Source: Straminergon stramineum
Lineage: Eukaryota > Streptophyta > Bryopsida > Hypnales > Calliergonaceae
Direction of reading: 5' to 3'
NCBI GenBank assembly: GCA_963920665.1
Contig: OY987263.1
Location: 29,066,547 to 29,130,546 of the forward strand
Length of the DNA: 64,000 nucleotides
Below, piece after piece: positions 50,068 through 61,379 of this stretch. Every line of letters starts with the position of its first letter. Position 1 is the first letter of the stretch. Made by a program: the position numbers and the translations under genes. The notes below the pieces were generated by a model that saw nothing but the letters and a program-made list of their open reading frames with translations, was not told the origin of the DNA and ran no database searches.

Positions 50068-51017
50068 TTAACCCCTAAATGTATTTGACTATGTTTTCAC
50101 CAAAAACACTCCAAAACTGCCATTTCTAGTGCACATACCAAATTTTAGAAAATACATTTTTGTACACATGTAACTGTAGGATATTGCAGTGTGATAGGTT
50201 GAGAAGATGTAGAAAAAATTTCAAAAATTTTCACCATGTAGATTGCAAGATATTAGCGTTTAAATTGGCAAAAAGCCTTTTTGGGGCCCTGCAAAAACCC
50301 GGGCAGCTGCACTTCACAAGGTCAAATCATTAAGAAAAAATGTCCAAAATGGTTTTAACTCTTTAAATTCATTCTTCAAGTCAAGTTGGCTACATACTTG
50401 AAAAAATTTAGATCATTTGGAATCGTACAACATATAGGAAAAAATTAGTAAGTAGAAAGATATAGAGAATGATTCAAAATAATAAATTGTTAACAATTTA
50501 TTTATGGAATTGAAAAATGCCAATCCCAATGGTTGTAATGTTGTAATAAACAATCTACACTTAAATTTTTTATTTTTTTCCAAACATAATGGAAATTGAG
50601 TTAAATAAAGGTCTTCAAAGTTTATTTTAGAGTGGAGATTTCATAACTACCCACAAACTACCCATAACTAAGATTCTTCATGACTTTCATCTCATAAATC
50701 GAAATGGAATGATTCAAAGCTTTCCATGTACATATAAATCTAGAAAATCGATTTCAAATCTTTATTTTTTTTAAAAGTGATTTTAAGGAAGTTTTTTTTT
50801 GCTGCCCGAGCTGCCTGCCAAGCAATGAAAACTACATATCATGCAATAACTTTTCAACCATGTATTCAAATGTTATGAAAATTGTTGGGCCTTAAAGTTA
50901 CTCCTCGGGTACATGTTTCGTGAAAATTTCAAAGAAAAAAATAAAAATTCCATTTGTAGTGAGTTGCCCCAAATTGCTATGTTGACAAAAAACACCATTT
51001 GGTCCTTTCGGGGTTAA
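50068..51017 (-). mobile_element. TTAA-flanked MITE, family D copy 2 (inverted)
   Basis: TTAA at 50068-50071 and 51014-51017. Termini are CCCCTAAATG and CCTTTCGGGG. The 950-bp body is the reverse complement of 47647-48555 with indels. With copy 1, about 1.5 kb away, it forms a large inverted repeat that could make a long hairpin RNA if read through. Confidence 0.85.
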
Positions 51018-51966
51018 ATTTCTTTCTATATTCATTTATTTAGTAGCAAATTACCCATAGTATTGACATTGAACTCCATGTACACTGTCAATTATCGTAA
51101 TAATATGCTTGCTCTTTTTTTTTAACATGTTTGTTTGGCATACACATTTTCTTCAAGATGAAAGTAAGTCATTTTTTTGGAACATCCTTAAAACATGCAC
51201 TAATATAATCTATTCTTATTGCGTAGAAAACTTAGATCATAATAGATCTAGGCCTAGCTTGTATACATATCATTTTCGAGCTTTAGGAATGAAAGATTTA
51301 GTTTCAACAAGACATGAGCAAGTTTATAGCCCAAATAAGAGTTTTGCTAAATGCACGAGTCATAGTTGCAAAAATATACATACATATATATACCTATATG
51401 CCCAATAAGTACCCAAGAAAGGAGAAAGGCATCCCAAGTTTGCAAAAAGTTTATCACCATCTTATCTATCTAAATGTAGAAGAATTTAAATCTTGCAAAA
51501 TACATCATGAGAGTTTGGTGTGGAAATTTTGAAGTTTGTCAATAGCACGAAAAAAAATTTCATTTCTGTTCCAAAATTTTGATAATTATCCCCTATTGCT
51601 TACATCTCTAAAATTTGAATGTGAACCTTTACAAAATTTATAAAAGTTTCTATAAAGTTTGTATAAGATAGTGAGCATTGTAAGGATAAATTTATACTAA
51701 AGGGAGCATTTCTCTTAACCTTAAGAGTGGACAATATCATAATATTGTTTACCAACCCTATTGAAATATATTTTTATCCCCACCACTCACAAGCAATTAA
51801 TGACATTTGGTTGACATTGGTTTTGTCTATATAGGACCTACATTCCAACCTCATTCATTCCAAGATCTTTAGAGAAATATAATTGAAGTATCATCCAAGT
51901 ATCTATAGAAAGTATATCCTTCTATCCCTTGGATAGAGGGAGAAGAATGAGCTCAATTTTGCAATG
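51018..51966. other. AT-rich intergenic DNA
   Basis: No gene recognised; frames at 51109-51532 are AT-driven and overlap each other. Confidence 0.35.
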
Positions 51967-52870
51967 TTATCCCATAAAGTCCAAAGAGTCCCATGGAGGG
52001 ACTCTTTGACTTTGGGAAGGTACCCATGATCTCAATTTTTGGCAAGATTTTTTGGAACTTTCATTCAAGACAAGAAAATTGATGAGCTTTTGGGAAATAT
52101 AATTTTTTATTTCAATCAACGTCTAGGAGCAAAGGCTATACCACAATAAGCCCCAAATAGGAGAGGGTGGGAAACCAAAAACACTTTGAAATAATTTTAA
52201 AAATATATATTTCATATATATATATATATTATATTTTGTTTGTTTGGAAAGATTTGATTCATTCCATTTGGATAAGTAATACAAACATTCTTGTTTTGTG
52301 GACAATTATAGCAAATTCTTAAGAAACTGAAGTATTGGATCCATTTATGAAGTCAATTATAAATTTTTTTTAAAAAAGGCTATCATTGTTTAGACAATTT
52401 GCTTCCAAAATAATCTCATTGTTGAGATTAGTGTATTTCAATTCCATCTTAAAGTTATCAACAATTTAACTTTTTCTTCTATCTTGTACCTACTTTGACA
52501 TAATTTTTTAAAGAATGAATTTATTTTTAAAAATTTCTTGAATTCTCAATTCAATTCTTCAACATAAAAATATTTAAATTCACAATTTGCAATATAAAAA
52601 AAATGAAGTTAACAAGATTTAAAGCCTTGGTACTCTAGTCATCGTAGGAGGAAAAACGATTGTTTTCTTCACTTTAAATGCTTATATCTTGAAATTAATA
52701 TGGTCAAAGATTCTAAAATTTCTTCCAAATATTCTCATACAAGTATATTGCTAGATCCTATGGTTGGATATGCAAAAGAAATACATATTTAAAATTTTAT
52801 TGTTTACATTGAAAATGGCAATTTGAGTGATTTTGATTTTAAAAAATGGTCTCGGAATTTTAGAGGTTAT
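51967..52870 (+). mobile_element. TTAA-type MITE, family E copy 1 (TTAT borders)
   Basis: The borders are TTAT then CCCATAAAG on the left and TTTAGAGG then TTAT on the right, so the same 4-bp TTAT flanks both sides. A near-perfect small hairpin (aaagagtccc with its complement) lies at 51983-52007. The body matches 54562-55141 in order: ggtacccatgatctcaattt, ccacaataa, gattcattccatttgga, gatcctatggtt. Non-coding. Confidence 0.7.
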
Positions 52871-52880
52871 GATATCTTTA

Positions 52881-53187
52881 GTAAGGTAGGAGGTCTACAA
52901 AGTATCTATTATAGAACTAAAAATTAATTTGAAGAGGTTAGACTTCTTGAAATATTCTTCAGGAAATTTTCCTTGAAAGACAAATGGAATTGGCATCTAA
53001 TTCAAAAAATTTGGAGCTTTATAGAAATAGTTATGAATTTTGAAGTGGAAATGCAATGATCATTGAAAGTGTCTACTCTTGAAATGTACATTGTTTATAC
53101 ATTGTTGGTGCTATGAGAAAGAAAAATGTAACTCTATATTAGAAGACACTTATAGAGCCCAAGTGCTCTATGGACCTCCTACCTTAG
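52881..53187. mobile_element. MITE with GTAAGGTAGGAGGTC ends
   Basis: Left end gtaaggtaggaggtct (52881-52896) and right end ggacctcctaccttag (53172-53187) are inverted with 14 of 16 matches. The unit is about 307 bp and non-coding. The AAGGTA core recalls the ends of the elements at 2246 and 18416, but the relation is not proven. Confidence 0.6.
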
Positions 53188-54365
53188 GGCAAGCTTCTAT
53201 GTTCAATTGGTGATCTATGAGAGGGCCAAAACAATTAATTATCCAACCAATGCTTATGGAAGCAACTTTAGGCTTAGGTTCGCTCTACAACTTTTTGCCA
53301 ATGAATTGGTCATATCACAACTTAAGTATTTTTATTTTTCCTTTTTACCAATCACTAATGTAGTTATTCACCCTATACAATTTGTTTATACAAATATGAT
53401 TTATTCACTTGACCTATAAAGCTCGGAACCTTTTTTGGGCAATTGAGGAGGTGGTAGTTTGGTGGTGGTGATTTGGTGCTATTAGATGTTTGGTAGTGGT
53501 GAATGGGAGTGGGGCTGCATGTTATGACCTTCTAAGCCTACTCCACCCCTTCTACATGGAAGTGTTATTACAAAAAATTTGAACCTTGTAAAGGGCTATT
53601 TCATTTTTGGCCCCCCCCCCCAATGCAAATATAGAATAAATAAATAAATATTTTTATTGGAAAAATAATTTATAAACAAAATCAAATCGCCAATTTGACG
53701 TGACATTAGTAGTGCCCCGTGAGATTCCTTTTTCCCTTGCTATAATTGCACCACTACCATGCAATCTCGCAACCTTTTGTAGGGTTTAGAATTTGAGTAA
53801 TGAAAATCCCCCAAACAATAGTTTTGTCTGGGTGATCTTCCATCTACAACCAATCTTGGTCTTACAGACACATACCTCACATGGAAGTAGGCCCTTACAA
53901 TCAAGGGAGAAGAATGAACTTGGTTTTTGCATTTCTATGATCACTTCACTACAATCTAGGGGTTCAAATAAGATGGGCCAACTCAAATGCACCACTGACC
54001 CCAAAACACCATCTTTACTTGGTGTACATCTCCAAAATCAATTATATACATATGTGGAAGAAATTGTTTTAGAACCAAATTTTGTTTCTTAATAACTTTT
54101 CCATATAGTATCCAAATGTCGTTTTCTTTGGTGCATTGGAACCTCCTTCCACTTGCCAACAAGAAAATATGAAAACTTGACCAAACTAATGATAATAACT
54201 ATGTACATTAGCTAAAAGTGGCAGTTTGAGGGGTACCCACTTGGCCACCTTAATCCCACTCTATATTCTTTCAATCTCAATCGTCAAGCTTAGTAGGGAT
54301 TTTTTTTATCCCTCTCAAATTGAGAATCTCCCCTAAGATGGCTACAAGAAAAGGGAAGTTCTCAT
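53188..54365. other. Intergenic DNA
   Basis: No gene recognised. A complementary pair of frames at 53786-54092 shows no motif. A poly-C run of about ten lies near 53611. Confidence 0.35.
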
Positions 54366-54395
54366 CACTACAAGAGAAATGGGTGTTTTAATTGG

Positions 54396-54557
54396 GTTTT
54401 TTAGTATAGTCCTAGGCATAAGATTATAAATAATGACTTTTAAGGAGTTTTTTAGTAAAAATTTGCTAGAAATACATGTGTTTCTAGTAAAATTTCATTG
54501 AAAATCTCCTTAAAAGTCATTATTTATAATCTTATGCCTAGGACTATACTAAAAAAC
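54396..54557. repeat. Perfect 52-bp inverted repeat hairpin
   Basis: 54396-54447 and 54506-54557 are exact reverse complements over 52 bp (for example cctaggcataagatta), with a 58-nt partly paired loop. Lack of mismatches indicates recent formation or conversion. A transcript would form a miRNA- or siRNA-like stem. Confidence 0.9.
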
Positions 54558-54561
54558 TCAC

Positions 54562-55141
54562 TGAACCCCTAAAGTCCCAATGTCCCTACGGGGGACAAAA
54601 TGGATTTCGGGTAGGTTCCTATGAGCTCAATTTTTAGTGAATTTTTTTGAAACTTTCTCATAAGATAGAAAAACTTATTAGCTTTCTGGGAATATAATTT
54701 TTATTCCAATCGGTGCTTGAGAGCAAAAGTTATGCCACAATAACCTCAAAATGGGGGAGAACGGGCAGCAAAAATAATTTGTAAAAAATTGAAATATATT
54801 TTTTGATTATTTTATTCTCATAGATTATATTTTTGTCTAAATGGGAAGCTTTGATTCATCCCATTTGGATTAGTGATGTAAAAGATATAGAGTTTCTTGT
54901 TTTGTGGGCAATTGGAGCATCTTTAAAAATAAATTCTTTCACTTTGAATGCTAATATCTTTCAATTTGTACAGTCAAACATTGTGGAATTTTTACTACAC
55001 GATCCAAAAAAAGTTTGGTACAAGATCCTATGGTTAGATTCTAAAAAAGGTATTTTTTCTAATTCCTTAGATGAATGCAATAGAAGTAGCAGTTTTGAGT
55101 GTTTTTTGACAGAAAAATGGCCTTGGGACCTTAGGGGTTTA
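54562..55141 (+). mobile_element. TTAA-type MITE, family E copy 2
   Basis: Left terminus CCCCTAAAGTCCC preceded by TGAA; right terminus the complement of CCCCTAAGGTCCC followed by TTTA. The 13-bp inverted repeat has one mismatch. The body matches family E copy 1 with a large internal deletion. Flanking tetramers are one-base variants of TTAA. Confidence 0.7.
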
Positions 55142-55163
55142 AACACCCATTTCTCTTGTAGTG

Positions 55164-55559
55164 GATACACTCCTACTTTGTTTGTGGGTCTTTTTGTCTT
55201 CCTTGAGTACTTTTGTGCAAGTTGGTAATATAAACACCCTAACTTGTTATTGGGGAGGGAGAACCAACCTATTGACAATCACAAAGTAGGGGACAACTGA
55301 AGTTTTTCCAAACAAGTTGGGCCGGGGTGAACTGTCCCCTTCACTCATCCCTGAGAGAAAATCCTGAATTTTTTAATTTATGATGCATGATAAAAAAAAT
55401 TGCAAATTTTGAATTCATATATGCAATCAGAGGCCCCAGATTATCTAGGAGAGGTACACAAGATAAATCAATGAAGCACAAAATAGGGGGCTATTTTTTT
55501 ACATGCACCCCTGGAATGACTTGGGAGGGGGGGGGATTAGCAAGGGTTTAGGGTTCACC
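55164..55559. other. Intergenic DNA
   Basis: No gene recognised. Confidence 0.35.
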
Positions 55560-56820
55560 CTGACCAATGAATGCAACCACTCCTACCCAACTTACTCCCA
55601 AGGAAAGTAAGTTCAGCTTAACTTAACTTCCTCCCCAATCCCCCATCCCCTTGGTTTGCGCTTTTTCCCTGAGCAGTTGTGGCGTGCTCGCTTTGCTTGT
55701 ACAAGCCTAGCTAGGGTCTCCCTAGGTTGTACGCTGAAGTTAGGGTGGTGCCAACCCCAAAAATGTCAGCACAGAGTTCTAGAACTGACTTTATCAGTGT
55801 ATCATGAGAAAATGGGACAACAGTCCATCTGCACTGCACTGCACTGCCGTGTGCCGTGCCTCACAGTCTGCTATGAGTATCTATGTTGTGAGGGGCCGAG
55901 TTTTTCCCACATCTCGCACAGGCAGGCAAGCCATCTCGTTGGAAGGAAAGGGAAGGAAAGCAAAGGTCCTCAGAAAAAGGCAGGGACAGCAGATAAGATA
56001 GCTTGGCTTAGCTTAGCTCACTGCTGCTGCTTCTTCTGCGGCTGAGAAAAGCTAAGTTACCCTAACCTACTGTACTATAAGCTAAGCTTACATAAGTAAA
56101 GTTAAGTAAAGTTAAGTAAAGTTAAGTTAGGAGTGGCACAGAAGAAACCAACCAAAGAGAAGGGAAGGGAAGGGAGAGGGTGATCAGATCTGAGCATGGG
56201 AGGCCAGGCCAGAGGCCTTCCGTCATGCCATGATCTGCTGCCATTCAAGGATTCAACAAACTCACTGCTAGCTGCTGCTGCTGCTGTTGCAGAGCCAGTC
56301 AAAAGGTCCACCAAAGGGCACCCCCTCCCTGGCCATCTGATCCACCCACTTGGGTTCTAACTTAGAGAATTTGGCAGGGCAAGGCAAGGCAAGGCAAGAA
56401 ACTTTGGGTGCGTGCTTGCCACTGACAACTAATCACATCATGCGGGAAGATTAAAAACTGAAAACAAAAAGACCCAGCATCATCTCATCTCATCTCATCT
56501 CATCTGCTTTTTTGCTTGCAAACCTAAGTTAATGTGGCATGGGTTGAGTTGGGTCCTCACTTAACTTATGCTCCCTTTTTCCCACTCGGTGCCACTCCCT
56601 TCCACCCACCCACATGATTCAGAGGAGTCTGAGACAAGCAGAGAAGGGGGCATGATATATTCTCTTGGGGGAAAAGGAGATCAGCAGCAGACATGCAAAC
56701 TTGTTGCAGATTCTATGCATTTGTTTTCTCCTAAGTACGGCAAGATTGGAGCTAAGGTAGGGTCACTAGAGGCACAATGACAATGGAGGGTGGGTTGGCT
56801 GTTGGATTTCTGGAATTCTC
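55560..56820. other. GC-richer island with many short tandem repeats
   Basis: It holds a 10-bp tandem taagtaaagt x3 (about 56093-56125), aagggaagggaaggg (56158), ctgctgctg (about 56271-56285), caaggcaaggcaag (about 56378-56398) and catctcatctc (about 56480-56503). The motif (c)ttaactt/aagttaa recurs throughout. Frames at 55656-56045 and 56568-56780 have no known domain. It resembles a promoter/UTR-like region without a recognised gene. Confidence 0.45.
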
Positions 56821-58590
56821 TCTCATTGGGAGGTGATGAGGGAGACTAGATAGCACACTATCCTAGCTCGCACTTTAGTTTACTTTCTTTAGGTTCATTG
56901 GACGGAGTAGCAAATTATTTTTTTGCAATGGAGCAAGGAATGGGAAGAATACTCTATTCTCTCTCGATGGATTCAATATCAAAAGATTGACAACTTTCCA
57001 TTTGTGGTGGACCTAGAAGGGAGGGGGGGGGGGTTGTCAAGTTAATTCTTGGTTGTTGTGATTATGTTTGGACTCTATTGTTGCATATGAGGATTGTCTT
57101 TAATGCAAAAAAATTCATACAATTTGGGATTGGTGGTTACAAAGATATGTTCAATTCCTCCTTGAAGCCTTGAGACATGATTTCAAGTCATTTTCCACTT
57201 TGGGGCAAACCCTTCCTGGTTAAGTACTTTTGTTCTCAACACATGCAAATTAGGCAACAAGAAACCTTTTTACACATGTTTTTTTTGTTTTTGTTTTTGT
57301 TTTTTCAAATTCCTGGATTTCCAATTTAATTTCAAAGCAAGTAATTTTACCTCCTAAAGCTTTTTGAAGGCTCATGTAGGTTTGTATGGGGTCATTTTTG
57401 AAAAAATGAAAGTGAAAATTTTAACAAAGATGCGCATTTGTGTTAGCTTCATGAATTCCTATTTAAAAAAAAAAATAGATTCTTGGATCAAAAGTTATGG
57501 GGCTCAAAAGTTTTATGGGTAGTTTTGATAGTGTACTAATAGAGAAGGCAAGCAATAACACAAGGAATAACACAAGCTATGAATATTTTTCCATCAACTT
57601 TGAACACATATATCTTAAAATCTATGAAGCCAAATAGACTAAAATTTGTTCTATATATTTTCATAGTTTTGATAGTAGTATAGGCTTGTAAGTCAAAATC
57701 ATGTACTTGTATGCCTTTGAATTTTGAGGATTATATAAAAAAATCTTGTGGAGGGCATACTATGTATAAAAAAACTTCAAATCAATTGGACCTATCTATA
57801 ATGGGTGCCTAAACTACCCCTACTTTAAGAATGTCCTTTTGAGGCACAATTTTTTAACCATGACTTGGATAGTTGTAAAATTTTCTAAGCAATAGTCAAA
57901 GAATTTTAGGGAGTAACTTGCAGAACTTAAGAAACACATAAATTTTTCTAGAATGTTTTTGAAAGATGAACTATGCATGTGTAAAGTCATAGTTAAAAAC
58001 TTTTTCTCAAAGTTTTAAGATAAATATCTTACAATGACTGAAGTGCATCCCTTTGAAATTCTAACACAATATTTTTCAACAGTTTAGGTGTTTGATATTA
58101 TTGTTGAATAAGAAAGAATAATCAAAACAAAATATTTTTGTAGATGCACAAGTTGAGATTGAAAACACATTTTCACCTCATCATTCTACACTAACTACTT
58201 AGTCAAATTGGGCACAACTTAGTGTGCTAGAAAGCTAGTAACATAACACACATTTCTTCAAAAACAATTGTGTGACTTTACAATGACTTGCCACCAAAAA
58301 AATCCTAAAAACAATATAGGCTTTTCAATCCTACAAGGGTAAAAGGATAGAAATGTAGTAGATTACGAGAATGGAGTGAAAATAGCACCCTCATTTTTCA
58401 CGATATAGTTTTACGCACGTTAGAAACAAGCTTACTCATTTTTCACAAGCCTCCCAGCAAAAATAAATTCTGATGACCAATTCCGATAAATTCTCCTCTT
58501 GCAACTATTGCACGCTTCCATTCGAGCAATGGAAATTCAGAACCTCCATTTTTATTTTTATTTTTGTCTCTTTCCACAAGGTTTGGGTGA
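56821..58590. other. AT-rich DNA with old D/E-like repeat relics
   Basis: No gene recognised. Phrases such as tatatcttaaaatct and caaaagttatggggctc at about 57.5-58.1 kb resemble internal parts of families D and E, suggesting old truncated copies. A poly-G run is at about 57022. Confidence 0.4.
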
Positions 58591-58960
58591 TTCTAAGTGC
58601 ATGGAAGTCCGCCCTGATGAGAGGAACCCAACGCAACGAAAGGGAAGATGGGCAGACAGCATGGGACTCTGCGGTGACGCCTCCAATCACGGCCTCCACT
58701 CCTCCCTTCAATGGCAGCGGCGGCTCCCCTCCGTCACTCCTCCCGAGCCATTCCGAATCCCAACGCACCAAAAAGCCCACCAATGGAATGCCTGGGTTGC
58801 AACAACAACGGCAAAAGAACGGAACGGAACGGAACCCCCCAAAAAATCCCACCAGAACAGAAGCAAACAGTGACACTGATGAAACAGTAACTTAAGAACA
58901 GAACTGAACTGTGAAGAATCATGCCATTCCATTCATTCTACTTACACTAATACTGATGAA
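58591..58960. other. Small GC-rich block with overlapping open frames
   Basis: Composition is distinctly GC-richer than its flanks. Frames are open on both strands (58473-58895 +, 58505-58876 -) and none has a recognisable domain. It may be an exon or leader of an unidentified gene, but the coding strand cannot be decided from sequence alone. Confidence 0.3.
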
Positions 58961-59379
58961 AATTTAGGGTTTGCAACACTAATTACAAACTCAAACACAA
59001 AAGGGCAACAACATTGGTACTCTTGTACTATTATGTGAGTCTAGGAGTGTGATCTCATAAGCCTAGAAGACTATACACCTATGTTATAGGTATTTAAATT
59101 ATAAATTTTTTCATGATTACATCATAACTATGTTATAGATACCTCTATTATAGATGTTTTTATTATAAGCAACTTCAATGGTTGAAAGATACCTACTTAA
59201 TACATATACTCAATGCTCACACACTAGCATCATTGTGTTATCATCACTAAATGGCAACAACATTAGTAATGTTACCACCACTAATAGACAATAATGTTGG
59301 TGACGTTACCAACATGGAATGGCAACAATGTTGGTAATATTACCAATACTAAATATCAACATGAATATTAATTGTCAAT
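58961..59379. other. Short palindromic repeats around ACATT(A/G)GTAATGTTACC
   Basis: Between about 59250 and 59345 the motifs caacattagtaatgttacca, aatgttggtgacgttacca and caatgttggtaatattacca follow each other, each partly palindromic. No gene recognised. Confidence 0.5.
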
Positions 59380-59600
59380 GTAACCTCTAAAGGACCAAGT
59401 AGCAGTTGGGGGCAACATAGCATTTTTGGTCATCCGTTTATGAATGAAATTTTCATTTTTTCACTTTGAAGTTTTTCACACAACATGTGGGCGAGGAGTA
59501 GATTTAAGGTGCAACAATTTTTGTAACTTTTGACTACATGGTTAAAAAATTAATTGCATGATGTGAATTTTCTTTCTCAACATGGATAAATTGGATAGCT
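59380..59600 (+). mobile_element. Truncated family D copy 3
   Basis: It begins GTAA then CCTCTAAAGGACCAAGTAG and follows the left part of family D: ggcaacatag, cacacaacatgt, gcaacaatttt, catggttaaaaa. Similarity ends near 59600, so the right part is missing. Confidence 0.65.
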
Positions 59601-59878
59601 TAGAAAAAATCACTTTTTCTAGAATTTTGTTGGCAAATAATTGCCAAAATCTAACTTGTTTTAAGAACAAGCTCCCTTTACACTAGAAAAATTTTAAAAA
59701 TAGAAATATGAATGGAATTGCCAAAAAAGACTTTAAAAAAAAATTCAAGGTTCAACAAAATTTGGACAAGGTTTACTAGGTTTAGATAATATTGTGGATG
59801 AGTGAAGGATGGATGATCACAATTGGACAATACAATTTGTCTCATCTGCTTGCATTCCAGGGTGCGTGTTGTATTGTA
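59601..59878. other. Intergenic DNA
   Basis: No gene recognised; AT-rich until about 59.85 kb, where composition becomes balanced. Confidence 0.3.
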
Positions 59879-60305
59879 CTTCCACCAAGAAAACCAACCA
59901 ACCGATTCACTGCATCGATCGATCGATGCATCAGTTCGGTAGAGGACTGCAACTGAAGCACAAGTGTAGAGCTTGCCAATAATCATATTGATTTCTACGG
60001 GCACTGCTACCGGCCTGCCTAGGTCGCCTTCCTCGTTGTCTTCAGCAGCAGTTGATGCCACGGCCGGTCGACGTATGGTAGGCGTCGTGCTTCCGGGCGT
60101 GCTTCCACCACGAAAACCAACCAAATTCACTGCATCGATCGATCAGTTCAGTAGAGGACTGCAACTGCAACTGAATCACAAGATCAGAGAAGAGCTTGCC
60201 ATTAATCATATTCTAAGTTACAGGCACTGCTATGGGCCTGCCTAGCTCGATTTCCTTGTTGTCTTCAGCAGCAGCAGGAGCTACGGTCGACGTCTGGTAT
60301 GGTAA
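59879..60305. repeat. Two-copy tandem duplication, 223-bp period
   Basis: Unit 1 starts cttccaccaagaaaaccaac at 59879 and unit 2 starts cttccaccacgaaaaccaac at 60102. Both continue with cactgcatcgatcgatc, gtagaggactgcaactg, agagcttgcca, taatcatatt, ggcctgcctag, and ttgtcttcagcagcag. Unit 1 has a long minus-strand open frame with AAEDNEEGDLGRPVAVPV. Unit 2 keeps a similar frame (AAEDNKEIELGRPIAVPV) but then meets a stop. A duplicated exon is possible; no family was recognised. Confidence 0.8.
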
Positions 60306-60880
60306 TTCTAGGCTCCCAGAGTTTCGATCAGACATCCGGGGGCAGCAGAGAGTCTAACTTAAGATAGCTCATCAGACCAGTTCAACTTTCTCTCCGTCTC
60401 CTTGACCTCCCTTTGGTGGGCTTTTTTTAGTTCCCTTTCCAGTGTCTGACACGCCCAGCCAAGGGCAGGCAGGCAGGCTGGCCATCCCTCCTAATAACGA
60501 GCTTACTTGTCTCGCCTGCGATGCACGTTGGTGCTCGGATTCCTCTTCATCTTTTCATCAGTGGTGATCATCTGTTCATCAGCAGCAGGTGCAGCCTGCC
60601 GCGGTGCAGCCTGCCTGCAGCTGAGCGGAGTGCAGCTGAGGAGTCCGTCCGTCCGTTTGCAGTGCGCGCTCCCCTCCAGCCATGTCCCCACCATGCCGGC
60701 ACCCATGCCCATGCACATGCTGACCCACTTCAGATTCCCCTTCCACGTTGATCTCCGCAGGGCGTCCGTCCGTCCGTCCGTCTTCCTGAAAATTTTACTG
60801 TGTGGAGGAGAAACGAAACTGGAAGCCGGAGTGGGGAGGAGAGCCACCGACATAAGGTAAGAAACCAGACTACCGGCTTA
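60306..60880. other. GC-rich island with GTCC microsatellites
   Basis: It contains tccgtccgtttg (about 60643-60656), a gtccgtccgtccgtccg run (about 60764-60782), aggcaggcaggc (about 60468-60479) and CATGCCCATGCACATGC-type repeats. A 117-codon frame at 60507-60860 starts only at TTG. It resembles the islands at 45.9 and 55.6 kb. Confidence 0.45.
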
Positions 60881-61154
60881 TGACAGGTTGAACCGAAGGA
60901 TTGGTTGACCCTGCAGGCGTTGTTAAAAAATTGGACGGAGTAAAAAAAATTCCACATATAGATGAATGGGTGAAATGGGGAGGGCAATTGAAATTTTGTG
61001 TTTTTGGCAAAGTAGGAATTTGTCATGGATTTTTGAAGTGTGTTATCCAATTGGTTCAAAAGAGTTTGGAGACTACCCCAAAACCAACAAAAAGTGTATC
61101 TATAATGGTCATCTCACTCACCTTATAAAGCAATCATAATATTTTTGAACATGG
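60881..61154. other. Intergenic DNA
   Basis: No gene recognised. Confidence 0.3.
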
Positions 61155-61359
61155 CACTAGTATAAAACAACATTGCCTTCAACAAAATCCAGGTGAAGCA
61201 TTTTTTTGTTTTCTACCCCAAAATGCAAAATTTGTGTTGACCGTAATGCAATTTTTAGAAAATTGCATTACAGTCAACACAAATTTTGCATTTTGGGGTA
61301 GAAAACAAAAAAATGCTTCACTTGGATTTTGTTGAAGGCAACGTTGTTTTATACTAGTG
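61155..61359. mobile_element. CACTA-type foldback MITE with TGG target duplication
   Basis: A 205-bp near-perfect hairpin. It starts cactagtataaaacaac at 61155 and ends with the complement at 61359. Each arm is about 100 bp with only three mismatches, all transitions, and almost no loop. The 3 bp on both sides are TGG, fitting CACTA-type 3-bp target duplication. Non-coding. Confidence 0.88.
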
Positions 61360-61379
61360 TGGCCATGACATGAAGGCCT

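Larger units (their letters stand above)
54366..55163. mobile_element. CACTA-type outer element with nested hairpin and TTAA element
   Basis: The left end cactacaagagaaatgggtg (from 54366) is inverted at the right end (to 55163, gtagtg), about 25 bp with one mismatch or indel. CACTACAAG is a classic CACTA (En/Spm) terminus. Flanking triplets are cat and gat, so the target duplication is imperfect. Inside lie the hairpin 54396-54557 and family E copy 2 at 54562-55141. Little other sequence remains, so a small CACTA MITE appears to have been filled by insertions. Confidence 0.7.

Noticed and set aside
58473..58895. Pair of sense and antisense frames of 120-140 codons
   Set aside because: Both strands are open because of GC-rich composition; no domain supports either.
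60507..60860. 117-codon frame with a signal-peptide-like N-terminus
   Set aside because: It starts at TTG with no early ATG, runs through GTCC and CAG repeats, and has an equally open antisense frame.
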